A stretch of 64,000 nt of DNA from Amborella trichopoda (taxonomy: Eukaryota; Streptophyta; Magnoliopsida; Amborellales; Amborellaceae). The notes beneath the pieces are model-generated. The model had not been told where the DNA came from and ran no database searches. It was given only the letters and a program-made list of their open reading frames with translations. Location of the stretch: positions 837,047 to 901,046 of the forward strand of contig NW_006494865.1 of NCBI RefSeq assembly GCF_000471905.2, in the 5' to 3' direction. How positions within the stretch are numbered: the first letter of the stretch is position 1; each line of letters begins with the position of its first letter. This document shows positions 45,461 to 58,524 of the stretch, piece by piece. A program made the position numbers and the translations under genes.

Positions 45461-46940
45461 GTTAGTTAGGAAGGAAGGGTATCATGTGCACTTAGGTATG
45501 TCATGGCATGGAGATCCGTGCACCCGCAGATCCTCAAATGCCCTTCCTTATCCATCCACACGCTCCAGTCCAAACGAACAAACAAAATTCTAGTCGTCAT
45601 AAATATATGAATGGGGTTTCTATGAGTCACCGACTCATACTGTACATATGTGGGCCCCTCATTAAACAACCTTAAAAAATGGATTTTTGGTTTAAAGTTT
45701 TAGGGGTTTATGATCTAGGTTAAGATGATCATTAACATGAAGAAAACATAAAAATATTTTAAGGATTGCATACAATAAGACTATTACCTTTGATACAAGG
45801 TGTGTGAGAGAAAATTTCTTTTTGAAGTTTGTGGTTGGTCAATAGGATAAATGTAACCATTTAATTTCACATGGGATGATCAAAATCAATTGGGATTTTT
45901 TTGTATTAAAAATAAATAGTTTCATTCTATGTTTTTTAAATTTTTTATATTTAAAATATAAATTTTTTGAAAAATATATTTATGCGGTATATACCCTATG
46001 AGTTTTTTAGACCGTGCATCTCACCCGTTGACTCGCGAACGATTTTTCCTACAAATATAAACAAATGAAAACCACAACCTTTATCCATACATCCATCCCC
46101 TCCTCACCGAACCATTTTTTTTTGCTATAAGTTATTGCGGTAATATGTAGGACAGTGGTAGGTTGGTCATGGATATTTTGAATTATGAGTTGATGAGAAG
46201 AGGGAAGATCCTCAACCAAGATTTTGGGTTTTATGCACTTTTGCACATGAAGAGGCCATCATTATCTTACGTCACTTATGATGCTCAACTATCGCTCACT
46301 CAAACCTCCAATAATTCATTTCATTCAATTCACACTTTTGGAGAGTAATAATAGCCATAGTAAATCTGCAACAACTCAAACCAAGCGTGTGTTGTAATCA
46401 AGAAAGGAGCCCGGGTTAAATGGTTTGTGTGTTTGATAGAGAGAGAAGTGATTTAGCCAAAAAAGGATAGAGAGATATAAACAAGAAATGAGTTCGGGCT
46501 AAAGGGTTAGTGTGTTTGGCGATTGATATGCAACGTTAGATCCCAGACTCCATTCTCATATCAGGATAAGAGATCATCTCACTAAGCCATTGAAAAGAAA
46601 CACAAAACTTGTTGTCGAAAAAAAAGAAAAGAAAAAAAGTTAACTAAATAAATGAAGAGAGGGAAAAGGCTTTAGCCGAAAAGGACGGCTAAAGCAGAGA
46701 GAAAGAGAGAGACGGGCCCTTTTGGGATGGGGAACGAACATGTGCGTGGGGTGGTGGTGGGTGGAGGTTGGTAGGAATGACGTGCGAGAGACAACTACGT
46801 GTGAGGGCTTTGTCTCTCTCTTCCCCAATAGATGGGGTATTCAATAGGGATCGGCCTTCTAGAAGACCGCCACCTAACTGATGTAAATGGGGAGTAAAAT
46901 AATGGGGTTCGGCAACTATCAGCGCCAACCGTTACTTTTT
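45461..46940. repeat. Intergenic DNA with a short duplicated block
   Basis: Segments starting 'caagaaaggagcccgggtta' (about 46,398) and 'caagaaatgagttcgggcta' (about 46,480) are related, offset about 81 bp. No gene seen; frames on both strands lack known domains. Confidence 0.6.
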
Positions 46941-46948
46941 TTTTTTCA

Positions 46949-47150
46949 GCTTCTTCCTATTGCCCTCGTAAAGGACGAGAGAGAGTGAGGGATTTTTTGA
47001 GAGAGAGGGTTTTTAGGAATAATAAAGAATGAAAAAGAGTGAGTGTTTCCTCTTCTTCCGATTGCCCTAGTAAAGGAAGAGAGAGAGTGAGGGATTTTTT
47101 GAGAGAGGTTTATCGGAATAATAAAGAATGAAAAAGAGTTTAGTGTGGGG
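46949..47150. repeat. Tandem duplication, period about 102 bp
   Basis: 'ttcttcctattgccct' at 46,951 and 'ttcttccgattgccct' at 47,053. Both continue with 'gagagagagtgagggatttt' and 'ggaataataaagaatgaaaa'. Confidence 0.92.
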
Positions 47151-47492
47151 CGTGAGAGGAAACGCATAGTGTGGATGTGGCGGTGACGAGGCGGTTCCCA
47201 CTTTTTGTTTCAATGGTGGGACGACGTCACCTCTCCTACCAACCCTCTCTCACTCCCCATTATCTATCCAGGGGATGTGGGCCTCTATCTTTTCCTGCTT
47301 CTATCCTTTCTCTGCCCTATTTACACCATTTTTTTCCCGTTTTTTCCATTACATAGAGGAAAAAATATCCTCGAAAGAACTCATTTGCGCCTGGGATCAT
47401 AGTGGAAACCTTATTTAGCAACACAAAAAAAACGAGCCAAATAGTGAGGTAGATGGGCTAAGCCACTTATGCTTTTAGCAAGGAAAAAGTTT
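47151..47492. other. Intergenic DNA
   Basis: CT-rich. No gene seen. Confidence 0.5.
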
Positions 47493-47870
47493 ATATATGG
47501 TGTCAACTTTATAATTCGAGAAAGGTGTGCCTAAAAGAAATTATTGGAAAAAGTTGTTTTTATATTGAAAAACCTTTGAATCGATCATCTCGACCCCAAA
47601 ATTTATAGATATAAATAAAAAGCATTTTTAATTTTAAAAATAGTTCATCTTCTAATACATTATTTAGACGGTCCATTTTCAAGATTTTCAAGCGTTCATA
47701 GATCGGCTTGGTTGTCACCATTTCTGAAACTCTAAATTTCATCATTGGAAGCAACAATAGATTTTCATATTTTGCAAGGCTTTGCGGCACCAATACTGCA
47801 TTTTTAGCATAGTTTTGACCTGCACCTTACTTTAATAGTACAAGGTTGACAACATATACAAACCTCACCC
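47493..47870. mobile_element. MITE family A, copy at 47.5 kb
   Basis: Left end 'tatatggtgtcaac' pairs with the right end 'gttgacaacatata' plus 'caaacctcaccc'. The interior matches other A copies: 'gatcatctcgac' and 'tccattttcaagattttcaa'. Confidence 0.7.
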
Positions 47871-49120
47871 TTTTAGTAATCCACCCCAAATGTGCAAATA
47901 GTAGTTGGCAGCTTTGATTCAATTTTAGTTTGCAGAGGGAGTCTAAGATTTGGGTGGGAACGAGTAGGAGCATTAATGAATAGGGACCTCACCGTCAAAA
48001 TGTGCGACTCGGGCGAGTAGTCAGAGTAATTTCGCGTGAGTTGGGCCGAGCTTTTTGCAAAGGCAAAAAAAATTAAAAACATAAATCTCAAAAAAAAAAA
48101 ATTAAAGTAAAATTAAACAAAACACATGTAAATGAGGATAAAAAAGTAGGAAAAAAATGGATTTTCAAATAAATCAATTTATAGCTGGGAGTATTTTAGA
48201 AATAATTTAAAAAAGGGAAAACATAAAAATAAACCCGTTACTCTGACCCGTCTGATTTGCCAGGTCCAAGTAATCAAACATTGCTCAACATAGCATCCCA
48301 GCCTCCATTTTCCATAGTTAACACTCAAAAGAAAAAGAAAAAAAAATAAAAAATTTCTACCCCTTAGGAATATACCATCCATTTACTCCCTAACACATGT
48401 TAGAGATATTGTTTAGATCACAAATTTTAGAGATATAATATCTAATGGGTATAGATTAATCTCAGTAAAAAGAATTTATGAGATAAACTCTCTAAATACT
48501 AAAAAAACTAGTGCCTCAAGATTAAATAGAGACCGCCAAGTTTTTAAAGGACGAGACCTAAGTGTCACAAAACTCAATATTCATTTTTTTTTTTTTTTGA
48601 AAATAACAAACTAGTAATTTTGAACTAAAAAAATCTTCCTACATATTAAGTATTTTGAGTAAGTAGATACACTCCCACATGTACACAGTATACGTGTTAA
48701 CAAAAAGGAAGTCCGGGACATGGGACAAAAGAAACAAAAGCAAGAAGGGACTACAGGAAACGTGGGTGGCCCAACAGTGTAGACCCACTCTTTTCCTTTT
48801 TTTTTTTTTTGTTTATTTTTTTGCAAAGTTTTCATTTGAATAATTTATGTTCGTGGTTTTTGTACGCATGCCACGTGTCATATAATGGGCCTCCTTGATT
48901 GGTTGGTCATCATATATAATGGGGGTAGTTGTTATGCCCGGCATCACCCCCAAAACTCTCTTACTTGCCTTATTTTCCGCATCCAGCACTCACCGTGTTC
49001 TACTCATATTTAATCATGTTGTCTCCCCAAATCTCACTATCCCTCTATTTTCCCTTTTTCCCAATATATGTATTTTAAAATCATCCATGAACATTATATT
49101 TTTTTTTATGAAAAATATTT
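47871..49120. other. Intergenic AT-rich DNA
   Basis: Contains A/T homopolymers (48,087-48,099, 48,585-48,598, 48,798-48,810). No gene or element was recognised. Confidence 0.5.
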
Positions 49121-49490
49121 ATATAAGGGTGAGGCCCTACACAATTAAATTAAGACAACTTAAAAGTTCACTAGACGAGGTTGTTTCAGTGTCCAAAAAT
49201 TTTCATATCGATCATCTCGACCTCACGATGTATAGACATGAGAAAAATTAGATTTCAATTCATGAAAATAGTGCATCTTATTATGCAATTTCTAGAACGT
49301 CAATTTTCAAGGTTTTCAAGTGTTTATAGATCTATACTATTTCAAATATTTAAATTTTATAATTCAATATAAAAACAAAATTTGAGACCATCACAAAGAA
49401 TTTTTGTACTAAAACAACACCTTTCGATACTATTTGAAAGTGCGTTTTAGTTTGATTGTGAGGGCCTCAACCTTATACAAACCACATCGT
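49121..49490. mobile_element. MITE family A, copy at 49.1 kb
   Basis: Left 'ataagggtgaggccctacac' and right 'gtgagggcctcaaccttata' are inverted repeats. The interior has 'atcgatcatctcgacctcac' and the shared 'caattttcaaggttttcaag'. About 370 bp. Confidence 0.85.
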
Positions 49491-50434
49491 TTTTCTAATT
49501 CATAAGTAAATCCCTCTCTCCTCTCTGTCCCAGGTATATTTATTTGCTTTTTTGGCCATTTTGTAGCTTCCTCTTAAGTGCTTAGTTATTTCTCTTAATC
49601 CCCTTTGTCTCGTGCTTCCAATGATTTATTGCTTATTATCTGACTCGCTCTCTCGTCGTACCTCTCTCAATATTAAAAAATAAATACTTTTTGCACTGCT
49701 AATCCAACCCGTCCGCTCTCTCAATGCCGTGTTGTATTTTATTCCTCTCTCTCTCATAATCATCTCAGTTATTAGAAACAATGAACCTCTAGCGAAGAGC
49801 TCCAAATTATGGGAAGATGAAAGAATGTCTCATTGGGAGAGCCACAAATATGTTTGCATCACATCATAGCTTTGATTTCATTTGATTTAATGAACAATAT
49901 TTTACAGTTTTTTAGAAGTGTCAAAAAAACTCAGGTTTCCTTGCATCGCATGTATGGAATTTTCAGGAAGTTCTCTAATCTTGTGAAACTCCTCAAAGTC
50001 TTTTGAAGTGACAAAAGCAAATTGAGTAATATAAAACCCGCCTAATTTTTGCAATTTTGGTTTAGAAAATTTACTCTCGCTCACTCTCTCTTTATAAAAT
50101 TCACACTTAACTTTGGAATTTTGATAGGATCCGGTGCATTAGTGTTGGTATTTCGCACCCAAATTTACTCTCTCTCATACACATAGAATCGGCCTACGTT
50201 GGCTCTAGTCCGGTCCAAAAATAATTGAGGCTTATCGGGTGAGGCTTAGGACCACGCTTAGGACTTATCATGTCGCCCAAACCTTGCAGCTCTAATTGCT
50301 AGGAAAAACCATTTTCTAGGCTTTTTCAAAGTTTTGGAGATTGTTCACGTGTTTGGAGGCGTACCACATAATGTATATACAAACTTCATGTTCAAATAAA
50401 TATAAAAGTATATAAAGGGGCAGTAATTTCATGC
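49491..50434. other. Intergenic DNA
   Basis: CT-rich short tracts (49,500-49,760). No gene seen. Confidence 0.5.
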
Positions 50435-51555
50435 AACAGTTGTATAGTAATATAATACAATAATTTTTTAAAAAAACTATGTTACGGCTATTTGTTTGTT
50501 CCAAATTTTAAAATATACATTCTTTTCATTCTAATAAATAATCACAAAAAAAAAAAAAATGAAAAACACAACCTCGAAAATATTTTTTTAGCCCAATTAA
50601 CATAAGCCGTCCATTTTGATAAGATGCTTATATCGAGGCTTTAGAAATATTGTTTTTTCCAATCTTTTTAGATGACTATTATCATTAGATGAACAATGTT
50701 AAAAAGAAACAAAATGATTTTGAGTTTATAAAGGCTATGATATTGAAATTCACCAAATGGATAGTTTAGATTCATTGTTGGAGGGGACTCATTTTGACCG
50801 CATCTAGAGTTCAAATCAAACTTTTTTTTTTGGGGATTGATTATTGAGATAAAGAGAGTGTGTGCAAAATTTTGGGTCATACAAATACCACAAATATGGT
50901 TTTCTAGAAGTGTGGTTGCATTATACTATAATACAACTGTTGCATTATACTATCATACAACCGTTGCATTAGATCCTTGCCCTATATAAAGAGACGAGTA
51001 ATGATCTAATACAACGGTTTTGTCATAGTATAATTCAACGACACTTCTAGAAAACTATGTTTGTGGTATTTGTATGACCCCAAATTTTACACACACACTT
51101 TCTTCATCTCAATAATCAATCCTCAAACCCTCCCCCCCCCCCCCCCCCCCCCCCAAAAAAAAAGGTTCAATTTGAACCTTAGATATTGTCAAAATGAGTC
51201 CCCCCCCAAAAACGGATCTAAGACCATTTACTTTGTGAATTTCAAGATCTTAGTTTTTATAAACTCAAAATCACTTTTTCATGTTTTAACATTGTTCAGC
51301 TAATGATAGTAAAGCATTCCAAAAAAATTGGAAATGAAAAATCATTCTAAGGCTTAGATCTAAACATCTCACCAAAATGAACGGCCTATGTTAATTGGGC
51401 TAAAAAATATTTTCTTAGTTGTGTTTTCAATTTTTTCTTTTTTTGTGATTGTTCATTAGAATAAAAAGAGTGTATATTTCAAAATTTAGAACAAACAAAT
51501 GACCATAATATAGTTTTTTAAGATTGTTGTATCATATTACTTACACCGGTTGTAA
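50435..51555. repeat. Long palindrome of two head-to-head MITEs (family D)
   Basis: The left arm (about 50,435-50,975) is the reverse complement of the right arm (about 51,003-51,555), with a spacer of roughly 27 bp (centre near 50,989). Each arm is itself a MITE: 'aaaactatgtttgtggtatt' on the inner side and 'aaaactatattatggtcatt' (reverse complement) on the outer side form its inverted ends. A poly-C run (51,131-51,153) interrupts the right arm only. A third copy of an arm lies at 52,007. Confidence 0.88.
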
Positions 51556-51571
51556 GAAATAATTGCCCAAA

Positions 51572-51775
51572 AGAGACCATTTACTCTTTCTACAAAGAGG
51601 TCACAATCACTCTTGTCCCTTGAATTTCAAATTAGGTAGTCGTAAGATTGTCACTAAAAAGATTCAAAGTTCAAAAAAATTTGTTCGGACATCGTTACTA
51701 GCCCAAGCCATCTAATTTAACGTATAATGACTATGAGTGTTTGTGACCTCTATGTAATAAAAATATATGGTCTCA
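51572..51775. mobile_element. MITE family B, copy at 51.6 kb
   Basis: Left GAGACCATTTACTCTTTCTA; right ...AATATATGGTCTCA. About 204 bp with the shared 'aaagaggtcacaa' and 'gtgacctctatgtaata' flanks. Confidence 0.85.
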
Positions 51776-52006
51776 TTGTACACAATCCCAAAAATACCCC
51801 AGGATAATATTTCTCATAGCTTTTGAGCCATGAGTTAAAAACGTAAAAACTCACCTATGGTAAGGTTCACAATATGAGGCATTCAGTAAGTGCCATACAC
51901 ACACGCACATATACGAGGCATTCAATTAGTGCCATACGTACACCTACCTACATGTATATATAGTGAGTGATTTCAGGTCACTAAGTCATTAAATATAAAG
52001 AAACTT
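51776..52006. other. Short intergenic spacer
   Basis: Contains two related 'gaggcattca.t.agtgccata' blocks (about 51,876 and 51,916). Confidence 0.6.
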
Positions 52007-52465
52007 TAGTTCTAGAAAATTATGCTTATCGTATTTGTGTGACGACAAAAATTGAATACATTATCTTTTCATCCAATAATTAATCCCTAAAACATAAAAT
52101 TTAATTTGCACCTTAGATATGTTTAAATGAATCCCTCTCTAACGGTGAATCTAAACCATCAATTTGGTGAATTTCAAGATCTAAGGCTTTATGAACTGAA
52201 AATCTTTTTTCTCTTTTTTTACATTGTTCATCTAACGATAATAAAAACATCTAAAAATTTTGAAAAAAGAAAAAAAAACCTTGTTAGGCCTAGATTTAAA
52301 TATATTACCAAAATGGACGGCCTACATTACTTGGGCTAATACGACACTTTCTAGGGTGTATTTTCAAAGTAGTTGTTCATTAGAATGAAATGAGTGAACA
52401 TTTAAAAATTGGGGCCAAATGAATGACCTTAACATGATTTTCAAATATTATTTCATTATATTACT
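52007..52465. mobile_element. MITE family D, third copy
   Basis: Same orientation as the right arm of the palindrome: 'ttctagaaaattatgcttat' start, 'gtgaatttcaagatct', 'aaaatggacggcctac' near the end. It is more diverged than the two arms are from each other. Confidence 0.82.
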
Positions 52466-52479
52466 TTAGAACTATTGCA

Positions 52480-52521
<42 letters not shown>

Positions 52522-55009
52522 ATATACTAATTTAAAATTAGAGGACCAAAAATTGGGCCAATCTTTTTTATACATACCCATGTCATAACTACCATGCATA
52601 CCGATCCCGCTATTTCAATGATGCACTTGCTCTAAGCTTGTTCTCATCGTAAGCTCTATATCGAGGTTGAATTACTTGTCTAAACCCATCCCACTTAATG
52701 CCACATAGAGCTTAACAATTGTTTAACTATCTCTTACTATTATTAGCTTTAAGAAGAGCTGCGTTCTAGTTCCATATGTTGCTAGGCACATCATGGTACG
52801 GGACAAGCTCCCCACTAGGTCTTGTCAAATGTTACTTGGACCTATTACTTTTTAGTGATAGTTACATATAATTGTTCTTTTTGGCAGGATGAACAAAAAA
52901 AAGAAATTAAACAAATAACCATTGTAATGCTCTAAAAACTTGTTTACTAAAAAATTAATTAAATACAATCTAATATAAAATATAACAATAACTCTAATGT
53001 AACATATAAGAATAAGGAAAGGTTTCTATACTTTCTCTACAGCATCAAAGATACATATTTCCCCTTTTATCTACCCATCCAATTTAGATCTAGTGTGCCA
53101 CTAACCATTTAATCTAGATCCGACGTCTCAGAGTATTTTATCTTTAATGTTTTTTCTACTAACTATATGACTATGAAATTTGTTACATGCCACCATCTCA
53201 ATTAGGCGCACTTAAATAAAATATTAAAAAATATTTTTGATAGAATACAATGATCAAAATTCCCCTAAAACTTTCAGGGGCATTTTAGTTATATTATTTT
53301 ATTGGGAATTGTTTTTTACTATTTTTTATAGGTGCAAGTTTAAGAGAGGATTGGATGCCCAAATTTTGATGTTAAAATGTTTTGTATTAAAAAACATTAA
53401 AAATACAATGATATAGAAAGTGACAATAAGATTGGGGTCATCTAAACCATCCATTTAGAATGGATGGTTGGATAGCGAAAAGTATAGAAGTTTTATGCTA
53501 CAAGAGAAGCATGGAAAGCTTCCCCATAACAATAACATATTTTATATGACAACAATTTAATGTAGTTTTTATATAATTTATAACAATACCAATTTTAATA
53601 ATGTATAAGTTACAATATATTACAGTGGTTATTGTTATGAATCACCACAATAACAATTTTAACACGTGTATAACTTATAAAACATATTAAATTTTTTTAT
53701 TGTTGTGAATTACAATAATAATAATTTTAATTTAAAAATAATAGATAAATAAATTTAAATTAAATATAAAACATATAAATATGGCAAGAACAAATTTTAT
53801 TGCAATAATAATTTACTAAATGACATAACAGTTTAATATACTAAATAACATAATGACTTTCATATATTTATGCAATTACAATTTAAACACAACAATAACA
53901 ATTTCAACGTAACTACATTAAATACAGCAATAACAATTTAAAATACGTGAGATCTAATTGAAGGTCATATTGGTTCCTTGAGCATATGGGAAGTAATTTC
54001 ATTTTTTGTAAAATACATAAAAAGAAAACAAATAAGTACCATTAATCTAAAAAACTTAATTAGCTTCAAAATCATCTTTATTATGAAAAATAGAGAAATT
54101 ACTAGGGGAAAAGGAACCCCAAAATGAGCCAAAATATCCCATTTTTTGCCATCGATTTGCATGGAAATAGGTTTAGATATGTGAAATTGATATAAAAAGT
54201 TGTACAGAGATGAATGAACACCATTTCGAATGAAATTTGCACAAAGTTGGTCCAAACTCCATTATAAAATCCTCAAAATGGCTGATGGTGGCAAGAAATA
54301 AAAAAATTTCAACAGGAACAAGAATGCCTGACGAAAAAGAAACATTCAGAAAAGAATTCATGAAAATAAAGTTTTAGATCTAAATTTTAGCTAATAGAAG
54401 GACCATTATTGATAAAAAACTACAAAGGAATTTAACAACAAGCACAGTATATCCAATGATTACATACGTTGTAGAATGATGAGCCTGGAGCATTGTGAAC
54501 CAAATTTGAAGAATAACGGTTCACAATAGAGGATTAACTTTGAAGATTAGAGGACTGAGCCCAAAAAAAAAAACGAAAAGCAGAAATGCAAAACCAAAAC
54601 CAAGATCAAATTTTTATGAAAAAGATAATGTACTATTTGAAAACTAAAATACCTAATATAAGTGATAGAAGAATCCTCATAGCACAAAAATCCCAAGGCA
54701 ATCAACAGATAAACATTATAAAATCGATATTTCAATTGGTTTTACTGTTCTTCAAAAAAAAAAAGGAGTGTTGGTAAACTCAAATGTCTCTTGCTTTGAT
54801 CCACAACTCTTCAAAACAGTATCCATTTAATGATTTATAATTATTATTCAATTGATCGTATAATGCCAAAAATATGAATAAATAAGGCGGTATATTCACG
54901 AGAACGCAGAAAAACACAATTGCTTTCAATTATTCTACTATCGATCAGAACCAGACCGATTCCCTAGTGCTAGAATTATCAGGTTCCCGATCGTGTATAT
55001 ACACATATA
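52466..55009. other. Intergenic AT-rich DNA
   Basis: Begins with a TA microsatellite (52,486-52,518). The rest is AT-rich, especially 53,520-53,950. No gene was recognised; minus-strand frames at 53,965-54,361 and 54,547-54,735 have no known domain. Confidence 0.5.
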
Positions 55010-55403
55010 GGGTGGGGTTCGTATAGGGCTGAGGTTCTAAACAATCAAAGTAAAACACACCTTCAAATAGCATCGAGAAATGTAATTTCAATATTAGAAA
55101 TCTTTGTGATAGCTTTAAAATATATTTTCATCTTTAATTATAATATTGAAAGCTTAAAAAATAGTGTAGATCGACCAGCTTTATGAAAACTTGAAAATCT
55201 TGAAAATTGATGGTCCAAAAATGCGTTACAAGATGCACTATTTCCAAAAATTGAAATTTAATTTTTTCTCAACGTTCATACATCTTGATGTCGAGATGAT
55301 CAATTTGAGGATAGTTGGACATCAAAACCACCTCTTCTGGTGAAATTTTTAAGGTGGGCTCTAATTTGATTATTTTGAGCCTCAGTTCAATATAAACCTT
55401 TTC
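55010..55403. mobile_element. MITE family A, copy at 55.0 kb
   Basis: Left 'cgtatagggctgaggttcta' with 'aacaatcaaagta'. The right end '...ctaatttgattattttgag' is inverted relative to it. The interior is in the opposite orientation to the copies at 56.1 and 56.7 kb. Confidence 0.85.
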
Positions 55404-56111
55404 CATTTATAAAACATTTTATGAAAAATCCTGTAGATTACATATGGAAAGCGGTGTGAAATGCTAAAGTTTTTTAAGTTGGCCCTTTTTTGGTTCTATT
55501 TCTATAAAATGAATAAGGAATTCCCGTCATTGCATGGGGGTAATGTTGATATTTACATTAAATGATAATATGTATGTTTGTCATCTCTAGAAAGATATAT
55601 TTAAAATATTCACTAAATGACAAGGGCATATGTACAATAAAGTACCTAGAATTTCTCTTCACAATTACTCGTTTCTTAGTGAAAGTATCAATAATGCAAT
55701 TTCTAATAGCAAAACTGCCCTTATTCATTTTAAAGATATTGAATAATTAAATGGACAACTATGGTTATTTTAGCATTTTACACTGTTTCTAAGCGTAACA
55801 TGCAGGATTCTATAGGATCTTAATGTTAAAAAAACCCATGTATGTATGTACATATTACATATGACATTAAACATAAATTTCATTAAATAAAGCTCATTTA
55901 TCAAGGACGGTTCCTAACCATTCTCAAGTCGAATTGTGAGATTCTGCTAGGACCCAACGATTTTTAAAACATTGCGTGGAGCTTATCCTTTCTAGAAACT
56001 CAATCGCATCCTTCCTCTCACAAAATAAATAAAAGAAAGTATCAAGCTACCTCTAATTCACATGACTTCCACAATTTACAACTTCTTTTTAATATGTCAT
56101 GTTTGTTTTTT
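55404..56111. other. Intergenic DNA
   Basis: No gene or element seen; the frame 55,562-55,750 has no known domain. Confidence 0.5.
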
Positions 56112-56490
56112 GGGAAAAGTTTATATAGAGCCGAGGCTCTAAACAATCAAATTAAAGCCTATTTAAAAAAAATTTCATTAGAAGAGGTTGTTTTGATGCC
56201 CAAATATCCTCAAATTGATCATCTCGACATCAAAATGCATGGATATGAGAAAAAAATGGATTTAAAGTTTTGAAAATAGTGTATTTTGTTAAGTATTTTT
56301 TTATTGTCAATTTTCAAGTTTTTCAAGTTTTCATAAATCTGTCGATCTGCACTATTTTTTAAATAAAAATGAAAATATATTTTAAGGCTATCACAAAGAT
56401 TTTCTGTATTGAAACCACATTTCTCGACTATATTTAAAAATAGGTTCTAATTTGATTGTTTAGAGCCTAGGCTCTATACAAACCGCACCC
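56112..56490. mobile_element. MITE family A, copy at 56.1 kb
   Basis: The best-preserved ends in the window: left 'tatagagccgaggctctaaa' plus 'caatcaaatta', right 'taatttgattgtttagagcc' plus 'taggctctataca'. About 379 bp, AT-rich, no coding. Confidence 0.92.
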
Positions 56491-56675
56491 TTTTTTTTAT
56501 AACAAATCAACAAAACCAATCAAAACCAACAAGTCAATAGGAAGTAGCACTCCAACCCAAGCATCCAATAGTCATAACGAAGCTCTCGTCACCCTACTTT
56601 TTCATAACCACTGTATATTCACTCTCTTCACCCAACAAACACGCATGCCGATTGGAAAGAAGATCATAAATAGAT

Positions 56676-57070
56676 GGGAGGATTATATGGAGTCGAGGCT
56701 TTAAACAATCAAATTAGAGCTCACCTCAAAAATTTTCACTAGAAAAGATTGTTTTGATGCCCAAATACCCTCAAATTGATCATCTCGACGTCAAGATGCA
56801 TGGAAATGAGAAAAAAAATGGATATCAATTTTTGGAAATAGAGCATCTTGTAATGTATTTTTGGACCGTTAGTTTTTAAGATTTCCAAGTTTTTATAGAT
56901 ATGCTCGATCTACACTATTTTTGAAGCTTTAAATTTTATAATTAAAGATAAAAATATATTTTAAGGCTATTACAATGATTTCCAGTATTGAAACCATATT
57001 TCTCGATACTATTTGAAACTATGCCTTTACTTTGATTGTTTAAAGCCTCGGTTCCATACAAACCGCATCC
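56676..57070. mobile_element. MITE family A, copy at 56.7 kb
   Basis: Same orientation and interior as the 56.1-kb copy ('tttgatgcccaaatacc' and 'aaattgatcatctcgacgtc'), with ends 'gagtcgaggctttaaacaat' and 'attgtttaaagcctcggttc'. The copies are separated by 185 bp. Confidence 0.9.
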
Positions 57071-57444
57071 CAAATAAAATGTAAAAAACAATTAAAAACC
57101 TCGTTGACATCTAAAATTGTTCTTCATATGTTCGTTTTTGAAGAAGTCCTACTGTCTTTCGAGTATTAAATTTTTGTCAATTGTAACGAACGCCATACAA
57201 CATTTATTTGACAAAGAAATACGCCACAAAACAGGATATGTCCATGTGTTGTATTACATTGTGTAAATCAAATTAAATATACAAATTCTCTTAGACTTCA
57301 ACTTATTAGTTGACATATTAGTCTGAGTGAGAGTACCCATTTTTTAAGTGAGGTAACTCAACACGCGACGACGCTAAGAGTTTATAAGATTTATTTTTGG
57401 AAAATAGTTTATTTATGGAAAATAGTTTGTAGACATGAAGCTGT
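57071..57444. other. Intergenic DNA
   Basis: No gene seen. Confidence 0.5.
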
Positions 57445-57765
57445 AAGTAAAGCCTCATCTAAAAGTTCACTGAAAATTGCATTTATGGCATTAGGATATT
57501 GTCAAATTGATCATCTCAGACTTGACCATTATGGTTGTGAAAAAAAAATTATGATTTCAAGCTTTTAAAATAGTGTATATTGTAGCACATTATCTAAACC
57601 GTCAATTTTTCCTTAAAAATAAGAGTTAACGGATCTACAAGATCTGTACCAATTTTTGAGCTTCAAATTTCATGATTAGAGTAAGAAATTGATTTTAGAG
57701 CCATCATAGAAATTTCAGATGCCTAAAGTGCTTTCAGGATGAAGATTTGAGGTGAGGCTTTACTT
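57445..57765. mobile_element. MITE family C, copy 2
   Basis: Ends AAGTAAAGCCTCATCT and AGGTGAGGCTTTACTT. The interior is closely like 41,944-42,240. About 321 bp. Confidence 0.88.
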
Positions 57766-58524
57766 TATTTTCATAAAGGTTAGGCCTTAAAATACTTTAT
57801 CATTTATTTATTTATTTATATGGTTAGGTCTACCGTGTTTATATCAGTTAGGTTTGCTAAGGAAATAGAAAATAGGGGTTTGCACCATAAAAAAGGAAAA
57901 AAAAAAAAAAAAAAAAGGAAAAAAAAGAAAGAAAAGGGAATGGCCGCTCCTGCCACTTATGTTGCACCTCTTTCACAAGTGTGTTTATCAGAACTGACCT
58001 CCACATTAAAATCATAAAACTCTATCTACTTCACAACTAGAATTGATAATTGGTATCAACTCTCTTACGAGAACTTTATTTCCATTGTACGTTTAAGGCC
58101 TGCTGCTAGGATGACATCAAGGATGTGACCATGATTCATGCTCTACTGACCACATTTAAGATCGCTTCAAGCCTAAGCCTAAGATTATTCAAAAGTTAAT
58201 ATTTCAATATTGGAGCATTGCACCTGTACCATTTGCCCCAAAAGAACTTTGGGTTCCATTATTAATAAACTTGGAGAAATAGTGCCATGCCACGTAAGAG
58301 GCCTGGGTTAATTTCTTGGGGTGGTAAGCAGACTCTTACTCATAGTGGTGCCTTGACTAGCAATCATTCCGGCAGACATTTAGACAAAAATTCAGGCACA
58401 CTTTAAGAGGCTAGGCGATAACTTATTTTTGCACACAATTATTGCAAGGAAAAGCCAAAAAAAGAAAAACTAACGGGAAAGTAACAGATTGGCATTTTCC
58501 TCTAATATACAAATTTTAGAACCA
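57766..58524. other. Intergenic DNA
   Basis: A-run at 57,893-57,916. The rest has unusually even base composition (58,020-58,400) but no open frame of length, so it may be a decayed unrecognised transcript or element. Confidence 0.45.

Noticed and set aside
46640-47402. Several frames on both strands suggesting small genes
   Set aside because: They are low-complexity Ser/Phe/Leu/Pro frames from CT-rich DNA and a 102-bp tandem duplication, with no domain or start context.
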